Shown here: positions 1 through 10,309 of the stretch, piece after piece
How positions within the stretch are numbered: the first letter of the stretch is position 1
Layout: the number at the start of each line of letters is the position of its first letter
NCBI GenBank assembly: GCA_019096065.1
Contig: JAGUCH010000005.1
Coordinates: 4,588,001-4,652,000, forward strand
Source of the DNA: Paracyclopina nana
Taxonomy: Eukaryota > Arthropoda > Copepoda > Cyclopoida > Cyclopettidae
Direction: 5' to 3'
DNA: 64,000 nt
Notes under the pieces: model-generated
What the model was told of the DNA's origin: nothing
The model's database searches: none
Seen by the model: the letters and a program-made list of their open reading frames with translations, nothing else
Program-made: the position numbers and the translations under genes

Positions 1-3000
1 ATAATAACTATGATGATACATGAGTATGAGAATTACCCACTTGCTTATCAAAGAAATGAACTAGATAAGTATTTTGAACTAAACGTTCTTGGAGCTCATG
101 GTATCATGTTTAAGTTGTCCAACAATGTTGAGTTAATATTCCATGTCCCTAGCGAACATGCAGAGAATGTTGGCTACCTAACCACACTTATGTACATAAT
201 AATTGGTCAATTACGATACCAAAATGTAGCTGACGATGTGTGGATTAGAACACTTATGGATGGTGACGTGCATGTAGGTGACCCACTTTGTATGGCAACC
301 ACCGCTGCATTGCTAGTGTTATCTGGGTTACAAATGTACCCTGATGACCTTACCAAAGAGGATATAAAGACAAAATTTGGTAAATTTATACCTTTTGTAC
401 TTGAACCACATGGTTGCTCATGCAAGCCTTGCTTGGCAAAGAACATGGGCATCAAAGTGCCACTTAAAAGCTTCACTACTATTTATGAAGGTCCTATTGT
501 TGGTACCAGTATCAGGCAAACAGTCCTGAAAAGTCCTTCTGAACTAGACCTTGTATCAGCTAGCCTGGAGCTTTCTAAGGATGAGAGAAATAACCAAAAA
601 CTATATGATGAGGTTTATAATCTCCTTTTGAAATTCCCTAGTGAATTTGACCCTCTCCGTGTTTTAAATGGAGTAGCAGGTTACACATTTCCATTGAAAC
701 CAGAAACGATCCTGAACATGGACCTAGAACACATTCCGGATGAAGTTAGAGAGGACTTTAGGGACCTCTTAATAGAATATAAGACTATATTCTCGGAGGA
801 CCCTAGATCATATAGGCTATGGAATGTTGAACCCATGAAGTTCCAGCTAAAGGACGATAAACCATTAGTGCCAAAAGTATTTAACATGTCAGAGTATGAA
901 ACTACCCAGGTTGACCGTAAAATAGCTTTAATGCTGTCATCTGGATTAATTGAGATTGTGGATAAGTCACTTAATAGGTACTCGGCTTGCCCTTGTTTCT
1001 TGACTTCAAGGCCAAATGATGAAAAGCTGCCTATGAAGCAACGCAAGCCTCGGCTACTAGTTGACTTAACATCTTTTAATAAAAATCTGATATTTACGAC
1101 TTCAGAGCACATAGTGCCACCTATCCCTACCTTGCTAGGGATGTTATCTAATTCATGTTTGATGTCATCTTTTGATGTGACATCCGGATACGATAACTTA
1201 CCTGTGGACTCTGATAGTGCTGATATGTGCTGCTTCGCAGTAACGTCCCCTCGCAGTATATATAGATCAGTCTTTTTGAAAAGTAAGTCATGCCTACAAG
1301 GGATCGCCATTGCTCCGAGAATGTTCGCAGAGCTCCTCCAACAGGCCCTTAACCCTGAGATATTGCCCTTTACATGTGTATATGTAGACGATTTGGTCGT
1401 GGCCTGTAAGAACCCTGGCAAGCCTAGGCCTGCTACATTGGACGATTACATACGACATTTAGGTGATTTGAGGAAGTTGTTTCAAAGCCTCAAGGACTTA
1501 AATGCCCTATTACAAATTAAAAAGACGCAATTAGGTGTTAAAGAAGCTACAGTCTTAGGGCACCTAATATCTATTGATGAAAATGGGATTATGACTATGC
1601 GAATGCCCGATAAATTCAGGTCTGCATTTGATGATTTCCCTATGCCCACAACAAAGAAACAGCTGCAAAAGTTTATTGGGATGACAAACTGGTTAAGCCA
1701 ATACTGCCCCAATATGGCTACTTACACGGCACCATTGCTAGATGTGTTACAAACAGCGCAAGGAAAAGCAGGAAAATTCACTTTCACTGCTTTCCAGGAA
1801 AAATGTTTCTATAAAGTAATAGACGAGATTAAAACGGGTATGTCGTTGGCACTACCACGTTTTAAAGAAGGTTATTTAGTGGTTGATTCTGGGGTAATAA
1901 GTACTTCAGCCTTATTAATGGAGGTGAATGAGGATGGGAAAGCTGTGTGTGTTGGTGCACACAGCGCACGCTTTCCTCTATCAGTTTGCCTCTCATACCA
2001 CTCATTTCAACGTGAAGCATTAGGAGTTTTAACAATGATAAACCATTTTAAAAGCATACTATTCGCTTATGAGCGGTTGGTAATAGTTACTGATTGCTTA
2101 TCTATCGCTAGCGTACTTGCTAGTTCGTTTACTGGTAAAGATGCATTTACTCATAGATTAGCAGCTCGTATTTATTCCCTGCCTGTAGCATGGAAATTGA
2201 GGGCTGTACCTCGCACAGAGGTAGAAGTAGTTGATGTATTATTAAATAAATACCATCAAACACCAGAAGGTGAAACTGTATTTTATGCGCCTTACTCTAT
2301 TGCGGGACAGATTACTAAGGATATTTATTCAAATAAATACCCTCTGCCCGATGCGATCAAAGATAAGGTGCTTACAACACAGGAATTACTTACACACGTG
2401 TATGATACACTTGTGAATTCTGGAACTATGAGTAAGACTCTACTCCAGAAAAGGTTGCATTGCCTAAATGACAAATGGGTTGACATGATCGGCACGAAGC
2501 CGCCATTTGTGCACGACGACACGTCAACCTTACTTCAAGCAAAACATGATGATGATGAATTTCTTGAGGACGAGATACTTTCTAAATTATCTCATTCATT
2601 TCATGGTGAAGCTGATTTTGATTCACCAGTAAATCATATAGAAAATAACTTAAGAGTAGATACAGTAACTGTTAAACGGCGAATATCGCCACATTTACCA
2701 GGAATTACACGCAACCTACTCATTAAGTTGCAACAAAATTGTGAAGAAACACAAAAGATAATAAATTTAATTATGCTTTCGCCTCCAGAGAAAGTACCAT
2801 TAGATGTTGCGGTAAAATACCGAGTTCTTGATGGTGCCTTGTTGGTTATACGCAAGAATGTAAAGTTACCCTTCAGTGTTGCTACTAATACAAAAGTGTA
2901 TATGAGTATGCCTAACTGTGTGTACCTTATGGCATGTATTCATCTGTTACATAACCATTTGGGGAGTAAAAAGACCAATACCCTTTTTACTCAATCTATG

Positions 3001-6000
3001 TATTCAACTTACTCAGCCAGAATCAGTCGTATTATTATTGGTGCGTGCATGCATTGTGCTTTATACCGCCAAGCTAATACCAGGTTTGTTGGGAAGGGGC
3101 GTTTCCGCATCCCGACTCAGCCATGGGAATTGGTAATGATTGATTTGGCCAAGTTCGATGACACTTTAGTCAAAGGGTCTTCCGCAAAAGACCTGTTAGT
3201 ATTTGTCGATGTTTATTCTAAGATGATAATTGCTAAACCACTATTGGATGCTAAATATAAGCAGGTAGCGAATGCTATGGAAGAAGTAATTTCTTTGTTT
3301 GGGGTGCCAAAAACATTACTTGCAGATAATGGTGCCCAGCTAACGACTAATAAGGCCCTCCAACGCCTTGTTGATCGTTATAAAATTAAGGAGTTATGTC
3401 ATTACCGAACTTTATCGCCATACAAGCATTCGAACGCTTACGCTGAAAATGCTATACGAATAATAAGGAGTGCATTAGTCTTAAACTCGAACTCATACAA
3501 TATGAAGTTATGCGATGTGTTTAAGACTTCTATTTACGCAATAAATAACCGCCCTCTTACTTATTTGGCATATACTGATGATAAAGGGGTGAAGATCACC
3601 CCCACCCCTTTCTCATTATTTTTCGACAAAATGCCGTTCTATCACTTAGGACGGGATGTGTTTGAAATACTTAGTGAAAGCGAGGACAAAATTCATAAAG
3701 CTGAATGGCGTCAACGCATGCGCGAATATGATCTAGAAGAACAGTTCCACTTAGAAAAAATGAAGGCTACTGAAAGGCCTTCCTTTAAACCTGAGATTGG
3801 ATCTTTAGTTTTGGTTATAAAACACCCCATAAATAAACAACGGTATAAATTTATGGATGATTTATTTGAAGTCATAGACATTGGACAGCATTCAACTGTG
3901 ACTGTAAAGCCGTATCTTTATGATGGGCTTACTCGTGAAGTAAGCTTAGATCATGTAAAGTTATACCGATTCCATGAACTATATAGATTTCTTCCGGAAA
4001 AGTTGTCCAACCTCTTGAAACGACCTTACACTCCGGAAGAAATTCTACGTAAAAAAGCAAGGAATGAGGTTATTGAATTTCTTGAAGGGGCAGCCCCTGA
4101 AAGTCATGATTATAGTTTGCGGGGTCATACAAAGGCCTCTAGTATAGTGGCCTCGCAAAGTTCATTGATTTCACAGTCCACATCAATGGACACAGAGCCA
4201 AGTGCGATTCACCAAACCTATAAGCGCTCTGGTTCTATTCTCATGCAAAAGGCAGCGAGCTTGTTTAAGCCCTCAGATATTTTGCGAATACAGGAGGAAA
4301 ATAAGCAACTCGTGCAAAAGCAATGGGAACAATATGATCGTAAAAAGTTAGAAGAAAAATACCTAGCTAACAATGCCGTTAATAACAATGCGCAAAAAGA
4401 TACGAGTGCATCTTTGTCGGAGACTGACACTGATGATTTTATTGAACAAGCAATTGCACTAAGTGCAAATACAGGGCCCAATGAAGCATTTTATGAGGAC
4501 ATGCTGGCCTTAAGCCAACGTGGCCCTCCGACTTTTGCTGAAATGGCCCAACAAGAACGGTTATACCTGAATTTACCAAGTGTCAAACCTGACCATATTA
4601 GTACTCCTGATCGCTCGAACGTCAGTGAAGGGACACTTGCAGGGGTCAGCCCTGTAAAGTGGGCCTTTCGTGGCCAATACCGTGATCAACGTGTGCCAGA
4701 TATACCTGAAAGTCCGGAGAAATATCACACTCCTGACCAAAGTATGTCCGCAACTCCTAATAAGGACAATGATAAAATAGAGGAGGTTGTTGAAAAAGCA
4801 GCATCTTTCATCGCACCTTCCAAATTTGACACTGACCTAGAATCTTTATCTGCTGGCCTGGAAAGTATGCAATTAGCACTGCCTACTGATCCATTCGGCG
4901 GAAATACACACGACGATGAAAATGAAAGTAGTGATAGTGATGACACAACCACAATTTATTATACTGCTCGTAAAAATCTGCGGCGTACACCGCTGACAAA
5001 AAGCATTAAACAGAATGTTCAAAAAGCAATCGATATTGTACGACGCCAGTTAGAACTCTCACCACGTAAACGGCCTCCCTCTCCACCAATCGATAATCCT
5101 ATGGAAGGGCCCAGTGCCCCGAAACCGGAGATTTATGGAGCTGAAGGAGGGGAGCCTCAAGTTCGGTATACTATAATGAAAAGTCCGGTCAGAAAACCTG
5201 ATTTGCAACCAAGAAATAGTGAGTTACCAAATGCGGGAGTACCACAAACTGTGCCAAGCACAAACGTACTTGAGCACTTTTCGGCAAAGGTTACACCTTT
5301 GGGTGACCTGGCTATGACTGAAAAGGAGCACATTGCTCATCAAGCTACTCCTGGGGTTGCACACCCCACTGTCAGGCAAACTGGCCCGGTAGTTCCACAA
5401 CCGGGTACTCAGAAGCCACCTGAGGCTGTTGTACGGGCTCCGTATGAACCAGAAAAGTTGTCTCCATTACGTTTTCTCCCTCATAACCTAAGGAGGAGAA
5501 AAAACGTTAACTACCGCGCCTTGGCAGGGTTTCGGGAGTATAATAAAAGCAATGTACCTGTGAGTTCTCCTGCGGTTGCTCAGCCTGTTCCTCCGGAAGC
5601 ATTGACTCATCCGGAAGTAGCATTGACAGTTGAACATGATACAAGTCCTCCTCAAGCTGTGGCATCCTCGGACCAACCGAGTGGCTCGTCTGCCACACCA
5701 TTTGCTGGACCAAACGAACCAGAGGCCTCGGCCGCTGCTCAACCAGCAGTTGATCCCGGACTTAGTGAGCCCACTCCATTACGGATCCTTCCCAGACGAC
5801 AACTGCGGGAGAGAAAGGGAACTGTAAATTACAGGGAGTTAGCGGGAATAAGAAAGTATGGGAAAGAGAAAAGCAAAATTGGTAAAGAACAAAAATACTT
5901 TCCTAATATTCCACGAATAGCTCCTTTAGATCGGGAGGACAAGGAATACGCCCGTGTTAGGTTTACAAATACGAAAGAAAGGCCAGACCAAAAGGAGAGA

Positions 6001-6186
6001 GAGTTACTAGAAGAGGTAATTCCTAATTGGAAACTGAATAAAAACATGGCTGCAGTCCCTGATTATATTCAGTTTCTTAAAGCGACTGGCATGGATCACC
6101 AAGATGATAGCAACATAAATGAAATGAAGCGGCTGCGTCTCACCTATGATGACCTATACAAGCTAGCTTTTAAGAAGTTTAAATAG
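1..6186 (+). CDS. pol: Retrovirus-like pol polyprotein (RT-RNase H-integrase plus long tail), partial at the left edge
   Basis: The frame is open from base 1, so the true start lies outside; residue numbers below count from the ATG at 10. It is a Ty3/gypsy-like pol that would copy element RNA into DNA and integrate it. The RT region spans about residues 275-560, with the YVDD active site at 458-461 and the downstream LGH and FIG-NW motifs. RNase H follows, with acidic residues in VVDSG, REALG and VTDC. Integrase has an HHCC-like region ending in CMHC, then catalytic D1045, D1106 (ADNG) and E1146 (YAEN), and an SH3-like C-terminal domain near 1260-1320. The last ~700 residues are polar, probably disordered, and contain a duplicated basic module. 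No aspartic protease motif was recognised in the visible N-terminus. There are no internal stops, so the copy may be young. Gag, if present, would lie upstream. Confidence 0.9.
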   Translation: MITMMIHEYENYPLAYQRNELDKYFELNVLGAHGIMFKLSNNVELIFHVPSEHAENVGYLTTLMYIIIGQLRYQNVADDVWIRTLMDGDVHVGDPLCMATTAALLVLSGLQMYPDDLTKEDIKTKFGKFIPFVLEPHGCSCKPCLAKNMGIKVPLKSFTTIYEGPIVGTSIRQTVLKSPSELDLVSASLELSKDERNNQKLYDEVYNLLLKFPSEFDPLRVLNGVAGYTFPLKPETILNMDLEHIPDEVREDFRDLLIEYKTIFSEDPRSYRLWNVEPMKFQLKDDKPLVPKVFNMSEYETTQVDRKIALMLSSGLIEIVDKSLNRYSACPCFLTSRPNDEKLPMKQRKPRLLVDLTSFNKNLIFTTSEHIVPPIPTLLGMLSNSCLMSSFDVTSGYDNLPVDSDSADMCCFAVTSPRSIYRSVFLKSKSCLQGIAIAPRMFAELLQQALNPEILPFTCVYVDDLVVACKNPGKPRPATLDDYIRHLGDLRKLFQSLKDLNALLQIKKTQLGVKEATVLGHLISIDENGIMTMRMPDKFRSAFDDFPMPTTKKQLQKFIGMTNWLSQYCPNMATYTAPLLDVLQTAQGKAGKFTFTAFQEKCFYKVIDEIKTGMSLALPRFKEGYLVVDSGVISTSALLMEVNEDGKAVCVGAHSARFPLSVCLSYHSFQREALGVLTMINHFKSILFAYERLVIVTDCLSIASVLASSFTGKDAFTHRLAARIYSLPVAWKLRAVPRTEVEVVDVLLNKYHQTPEGETVFYAPYSIAGQITKDIYSNKYPLPDAIKDKVLTTQELLTHVYDTLVNSGTMSKTLLQKRLHCLNDKWVDMIGTKPPFVHDDTSTLLQAKHDDDEFLEDEILSKLSHSFHGEADFDSPVNHIENNLRVDTVTVKRRISPHLPGITRNLLIKLQQNCEETQKIINLIMLSPPEKVPLDVAVKYRVLDGALLVIRKNVKLPFSVATNTKVYMSMPNCVYLMACIHLLHNHLGSKKTNTLFTQSMYSTYSARISRIIIGACMHCALYRQANTRFVGKGRFRIPTQPWELVMIDLAKFDDTLVKGSSAKDLLVFVDVYSKMIIAKPLLDAKYKQVANAMEEVISLFGVPKTLLADNGAQLTTNKALQRLVDRYKIKELCHYRTLSPYKHSNAYAENAIRIIRSALVLNSNSYNMKLCDVFKTSIYAINNRPLTYLAYTDDKGVKITPTPFSLFFDKMPFYHLGRDVFEILSESEDKIHKAEWRQRMREYDLEEQFHLEKMKATERPSFKPEIGSLVLVIKHPINKQRYKFMDDLFEVIDIGQHSTVTVKPYLYDGLTREVSLDHVKLYRFHELYRFLPEKLSNLLKRPYTPEEILRKKARNEVIEFLEGAAPESHDYSLRGHTKASSIVASQSSLISQSTSMDTEPSAIHQTYKRSGSILMQKAASLFKPSDILRIQEENKQLVQKQWEQYDRKKLEEKYLANNAVNNNAQKDTSASLSETDTDDFIEQAIALSANTGPNEAFYEDMLALSQRGPPTFAEMAQQERLYLNLPSVKPDHISTPDRSNVSEGTLAGVSPVKWAFRGQYRDQRVPDIPESPEKYHTPDQSMSATPNKDNDKIEEVVEKAASFIAPSKFDTDLESLSAGLESMQLALPTDPFGGNTHDDENESSDSDDTTTIYYTARKNLRRTPLTKSIKQNVQKAIDIVRRQLELSPRKRPPSPPIDNPMEGPSAPKPEIYGAEGGEPQVRYTIMKSPVRKPDLQPRNSELPNAGVPQTVPSTNVLEHFSAKVTPLGDLAMTEKEHIAHQATPGVAHPTVRQTGPVVPQPGTQKPPEAVVRAPYEPEKLSPLRFLPHNLRRRKNVNYRALAGFREYNKSNVPVSSPAVAQPVPPEALTHPEVALTVEHDTSPPQAVASSDQPSGSSATPFAGPNEPEASAAAQPAVDPGLSEPTPLRILPRRQLRERKGTVNYRELAGIRKYGKEKSKIGKEQKYFPNIPRIAPLDREDKEYARVRFTNTKERPDQKERELLEEVIPNWKLNKNMAAVPDYIQFLKATGMDHQDDSNINEMKRLRLTYDDLYKLAFKKFK
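5458..5865 (+). repeat. Duplicated basic module in the pol tail
   Basis: Two copies of a roughly 30-residue module lie near residues 1817-1847 and 1919-1951 of pol. They share the pattern PLR-x-LP...LR-x-R...NYR-x-LAG-x-R-x-Y-x-K. Each is preceded by a Pro/Ala/Glu-rich linker. The copies have diverged at both DNA and protein level, so the duplication is not recent. A nucleic-acid or chromatin tethering role is only a guess from the basic charge. Confidence 0.7.
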
Positions 6187-7879
6187 AGATTCGTAAGAAA
6201 GGACGTGATGACGGTAATCGTAGTGCCCATATTCTATGGGGTCACTACCTTTACTTTGTCAGTCCAATATGGGCGCACCGTTTTACCAATCAAGCGCACC
6301 CAAAAGTAAGTTAATGCAAAATGTCGGTTGCGGACCTGAATTTGGCCACTTGCCAAAAAGATCATAGAAATGGATACGAACGGGCAATGTCTCTTCACAT
6401 GCCCGCCAGTAAGGTACAATATGCATAAAGGTGATAAGTTGCTGAACAGTACATTGACAGCAAGAAAACAACTAACGAAACATACTCTCTGCAGTTCGTT
6501 AGCGGTTCTAGAAGTATGTATAAAAATGATGGAAGCCACAAGGCACTGGATTTGGACTTCCTCCAGGGATTGTTCAATCCAACAACAAACCAAACCTCGC
6601 TTGCTTTGACAAAATAAATGAAGTTTGCGTAGGTTATTTTTACAATATTGATGGGACAAATAATTCCGTCCTGTTTCCTGACAAATACCGATGCAAATCG
6701 AGCTTTGCTCGGTACTTACGTGTCTCTGCCCCATACTACTATAGTAGGGGGTTAGACTTACACTAGTTTTTAATAAAGTTAAAATGCCTTCGCTGGGCCG
6801 ATTGGCCTGGATAAAGTTTGACTGTTAGTTAAAGTAAAGTACTATAAGCACACCATGCAAGAGGGAAGTTGCAGATGGGCGTAATACCAGAGGGGCAAAT
6901 GCCCCATCTGAATAGGTATGTTTTGAAAACTATGGTTAAAGCTCCACTGAGCTATGTCCAAGAACCATTATCCACTCCACGCCTCACGTGAGTCGATAGT
7001 TACTGGGACATTCGTACCTTAGTACAGCAAAAGTTGGCCCTAGGCACTGTGCAAGTGGGACACAATAAAACCTCACAATACGTGGGAAGACTTGTGTTGG
7101 CCGCATTACTTTATAAAATCTTGGAAAGATTTTAGAAAATCTCAGAAGAATTTAGAAAAACTTGCCCACCCTCCGAAATGAGGAATGAGCTTTGATAAAA
7201 AGAATGACTATGAATTTAAATTGTTCTGTCATGGAAACGATACCAATATCATAGTAGTACATGCCACGAAATAAAAACTCGGGTGTAGCGACTACTGTGC
7301 CTATAATATCAGAGTGTCTGGACCATGACCTGGTTCGAACTGCAGGCCTGGTCGTGGCGCCTCCGGACTTTGAGTAGAATGGAACATGGAAATCTGTACA
7401 AAAATGGGATTCATCTCCCTAAAAGGGATTTTGAAATACTAAGTACAGCTTTGTGCCTGGGCGAATAATCAGCCCAAACTATGGCCTTCTTGCCTCAACA
7501 ATATGTGGGGACCCACTCTCTATTGGAATAGGCCGCTCCCTTGTGGCTAATAAAGACAACAAAAATCCTATATGCTGGTGAATTCTTCAGCTTTGGATAC
7601 CACTGGGGTATTTTGGGGGTTGAACAAGTGTTTCCCCATAAAATACCATTTTAAGTTCGATTGCCACAACAGTCTATGTGTGACAACTGAACTTGTTTTG
7701 GAAATCGTAATTCTAAATAAAAATAAAATTTAGTATGTGCCGACCTTCCTTCCTTACAGTGGCACGATTTAGGTTTTTGATATCATGGAGGGTGCCCACG
7801 GGCGCCATAGTTCAAATAAAAAATTGAATAAAATTAGCCTAGCTGCTAAATCTTTTATAGTTAAAGATTCGAAAACATA

Positions 7880-7955
7880 CTTACCTGAATTTTGTGTGAC
7901 TGCTCACTACAGTTCCCACAAAATGCAGAAAATTGTGGAGGGGGGAGTATATATA
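7880..7955 (-). promoter_or_regulatory. Candidate leftward core promoter and first-exon donor
   Basis: On the minus strand a TATATATA box (7948-7955) is followed by about 65 bases and then a strong splice donor, CAG|GTAAGTATG, near 7880. This looks like a TATA promoter with a short non-coding first exon, transcribing toward pol and antisense to it. No matching acceptor or coding exon was found, so it remains tentative. Confidence 0.3.
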
Positions 7956-8229
7956 CGTAGCCGCAGGAAATGCAGCCTGCGCCCCAAAAATTTCACAAAT
8001 TTTGAGCGCACTCGCGCTCTGAGAAAGTATTGTAAACAAAATTTCTAGATAAAACTGGAAATGGCAAAGTGCCACAAAAACTATAAATCTGAACACTAGC
8101 ACATAAAGGTGCAAAATTTGCTTTATGGATCTTATTATTAGTGCTAACCGAAATTAGCTGAAAAGATCGGTGCTGATAACCTCAATCTTTTAAATTAATT
8201 TCGGTTATGAGCACCCGAACTTGATGCAC

Positions 8230-9325
8230 GCATCAAGACCGAGCTGGAATGCAGAGCTATAATAGCTATGCAATTCAGTGATAACAGATAAAAACGTAAT
8301 CGATGAGTCTGTTCAAAATGGCTAGACAAAAAACATTTGAGCAAGATAGACTGAAATGTGAGTTGCATGGCGCAAAGACGCTGAGCCAGTTTCTGTTGAA
8401 CAGATACCCGACTCCAAGGGGGGCAAAAAGTTGTTATGGAACAAAAATCCAGAGACGCTCCCACACTAGAAAAATCCAGTTTGAGCGGCTTCGCGTGGAG
8501 ATGTAGAATGGTGGCGCCACCACGCGCCTAACCACAAACTAAAAACGTTTTGCCCAAGGCTAAAACGAACAATGAAGATTGGAACCGCCGGTGCACCTAC
8601 AATTCACCTGGGAAGGTTTTTGAACTTATCTAAACTCAAAAATGGCCATACTTGGCTCGAGTGGTGACCCAAATTCCGGGATTTATTATGCGGGTACAAG
8701 GAATAAAATAAAACGTTGCATAAAAGTCAAGAGAATGAAAATGACTAATGTTATAATGATACCGCTAATGATCGCCAGATGGACTAACAGAAGAGAAGGT
8801 TCAAAGTGCACAAAGATTAGGCATATTGTTAAATAAAAGAAGTGCTGAAATGTGGCTATCTTGCAGTTGCCACATGAATCCCCTCTTTTTTGGTGGAGAA
8901 TTCAATTTACGCTAAACACAGCACTAGCAAAACAAGCTAGGTCAGCACACATTGTAGACTGACATGTGAGAAAATGAAAAATACACGTCTTCTAGCCTGA
9001 TATGGAAAAGAATATTGTGCCATTGCCTAGTGCTTGAGCTTGCTTTTGCTATGTGCAATGACATACGGCCGGTTTTCCAGTCCTGTAGGGACTACGTTTC
9101 CTTCGCCGCACTCAAGGCCGAGCCGGAATGCCCAAGGAAAAAAGGATGCCAAATTGGCATTGGTAGCCCATAAGCACCAACGCTTGGCCGGTAGTAATCG
9201 CAGACACTCAAATATGGTGCTGCATCAAGCCCGAGCTGGAATGCAGGGCTATAGTGAACGCTTTTCTTGAACATTGAAGCATCGTTTGCAGTGTCAAGGC
9301 CGTCAAGGTCGAGCTGGAATGCTAG
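8230..9325. repeat. Dispersed short motif, four copies (core CCGAGCTGGAATGC)
   Basis: The motif is the core CCGAGCTGGAATGC preceded by (A)TCAAG. It occurs at about 8231-8260, 9110-9131 (GCCGAGCCGGAATGC), 9221-9250 and 9301-9323. Copies 1 and 2 also share the flank GCATCAAG-x-C before the core and GCAG-x-GCTATA after it. All four copies have the same orientation and lie in the non-coding interval. A protein-binding site array or the remains of a small repeat are both possible. Confidence 0.65.
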
Positions 9326-9604
9326 CTTATTTACAGGCCCGAATCTGTGGATTTGGGCCGCTAATGATTCGCTAATGATTAATTATGCAATTAAAATGCA
9401 ATTCTTGACACCTGAGATATGGTCTACGGTCCTTTTGGCCATGAAATGTAAAAAATTGGACTCGAAATGTGCTTGGTTATGATAATGAACTGCTGAACTT
9501 GACTAGAAAGGTGCTGAGCTTCATAAGGCTGAGCTATCTGCTGAGGTAAACGCGAAATGAGTTGCGGTAAACACAGTAGACACAAAAGTACAATGAACGT
9601 GGAC

Positions 9605-9610
9605 TTTATT
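9605..9610 (-). terminator. Poly(A) signal of antisense gene B
   Basis: The minus strand reads GGACAATAAAGTCC here, with AATAAA about 100 bases beyond the last predicted splice acceptor of gene B. This gives the leftward transcript a natural end. Confidence 0.5.
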
Positions 9611-9711
9611 GTCCCGTAAGGGAGGCCTCCAGGCGAGGGGGGCGGGCTGGCCTTGGGCCACGTTGGGGCCAGCCCTGGCCGGTGCGGTGGCCTACCGGGA
9701 ACACGACGAGT

Positions 9712-10309
9712 TCTGTAAAAGACAAGATGAATATAGTGAAGCTGTGATGGCTTAAGTGAATAAGTTAGACTTACTAGACGACTCCTTCGAGGGGGTCCGC
9801 CTCCGCCACGCCCATGCAGCGGAGGACCCAGGCCGAAACCCGGGGGAGGTCCTCCGGCTCGGCCCAAACCCGGCTGACTAGCCGGTAGAGGCCCCGGGGT
9901 TTTGCCCGGTGGACCCAGGCGAGGGCAGGGAGGGCCACCAAATAATAGGCCGCGGCCCCTGCCACGTTCAGGGCCACGCCCTAGAGGATCTCTTCGGCCT
10001 GTAATACGAGAAAAAGTCGAGCTTTGACCAAATAGATAACGAATAATGCACTTACGAAGCCCTGAACGGGGCAGGGAGGGCACTCCTCGTGGCCCATGGG
10101 GGCTGCGGGCGGGGCCGCAGGTGGCTGGGGCCACCCCGCCGCGGACTCGGCCGCGGGGGGCGCCCCTACGGGAGCCTCGGTGGCTGGCGCCACCGTTGTT
10201 GTAGAAGGATTCTGCATTCCCAATGAAAAAGATACAGTTTAACGAAAGGATTCACCGGATTTTAATCGAAATAAAAACTTACGAACAAGCCGTGTAGGAA
10301 GCCCGCCAT
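9712..10309 (-). CDS. Antisense gene B: spliced, GC-rich, small Thr/Pro-rich membrane protein
   Basis: I do not recognise the family. The model joins exons 10309-10283, 10211-10056 and 9980-9775, with the stop codon completed at 9712. The first two introns are phase 0 and the last is phase 2; all three donors read GTAAGT. The start AAAACATGG is a strong initiation context. The product is about 129 residues: a 9-residue leader, an Ala/Pro/Thr-rich 52-residue segment with a CPPC motif, one hydrophobic segment (GVALNVAGAAAYYLVALPAL), then an Arg-containing tail. Exon 3 has two possible acceptors 18 bases apart. The better one (exon from 9998) brings in an in-frame TAG after five codons, while CTCTAG at 9981-9986 (exon from 9980) avoids it. 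The gene is far richer in G+C than its neighbours. Placed between pol and the envelope-like gene, it may be an accessory protein of the element. Splicing is predicted by eye only. Confidence 0.5.

Larger units (their letters stand above)
6187..9590. other. 3.4-kb stretch between pol and the antisense genes with no convincing gene
   Basis: Open frames here are short (87 codons or fewer, apart from one 166-codon leftward frame at 6234-6734), lack recognisable domains and look like chance. Candidate poly(A) signals AATAAA for pol transcripts include one at 6771-6776. The stretch also holds a leftward TATA plus splice-donor pair near 7.9 kb and a dispersed motif present four times at 8.2-9.3 kb, listed separately. 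An LTR might lie here, but no partner repeat is visible in the window. Confidence 0.5.

Noticed and set aside
6234-6734. Leftward 166-codon open frame after pol
   Set aside because: No domain was recognised and there is an internal splice-donor-like sequence close to its start. No promoter or partner exon could be placed.
7325-7375. Possible tRNA gene with GGTTCGAAC B box
   Set aside because: No paired acceptor, D or anticodon stems could be formed around it.
9424-10134. Leftward 236-codon Pro/Gly/Arg-rich frame
   Set aside because: It is an out-of-frame shadow of GC-rich antisense gene B; its Pro/Gly/Arg bias is what GC-rich DNA gives by chance.
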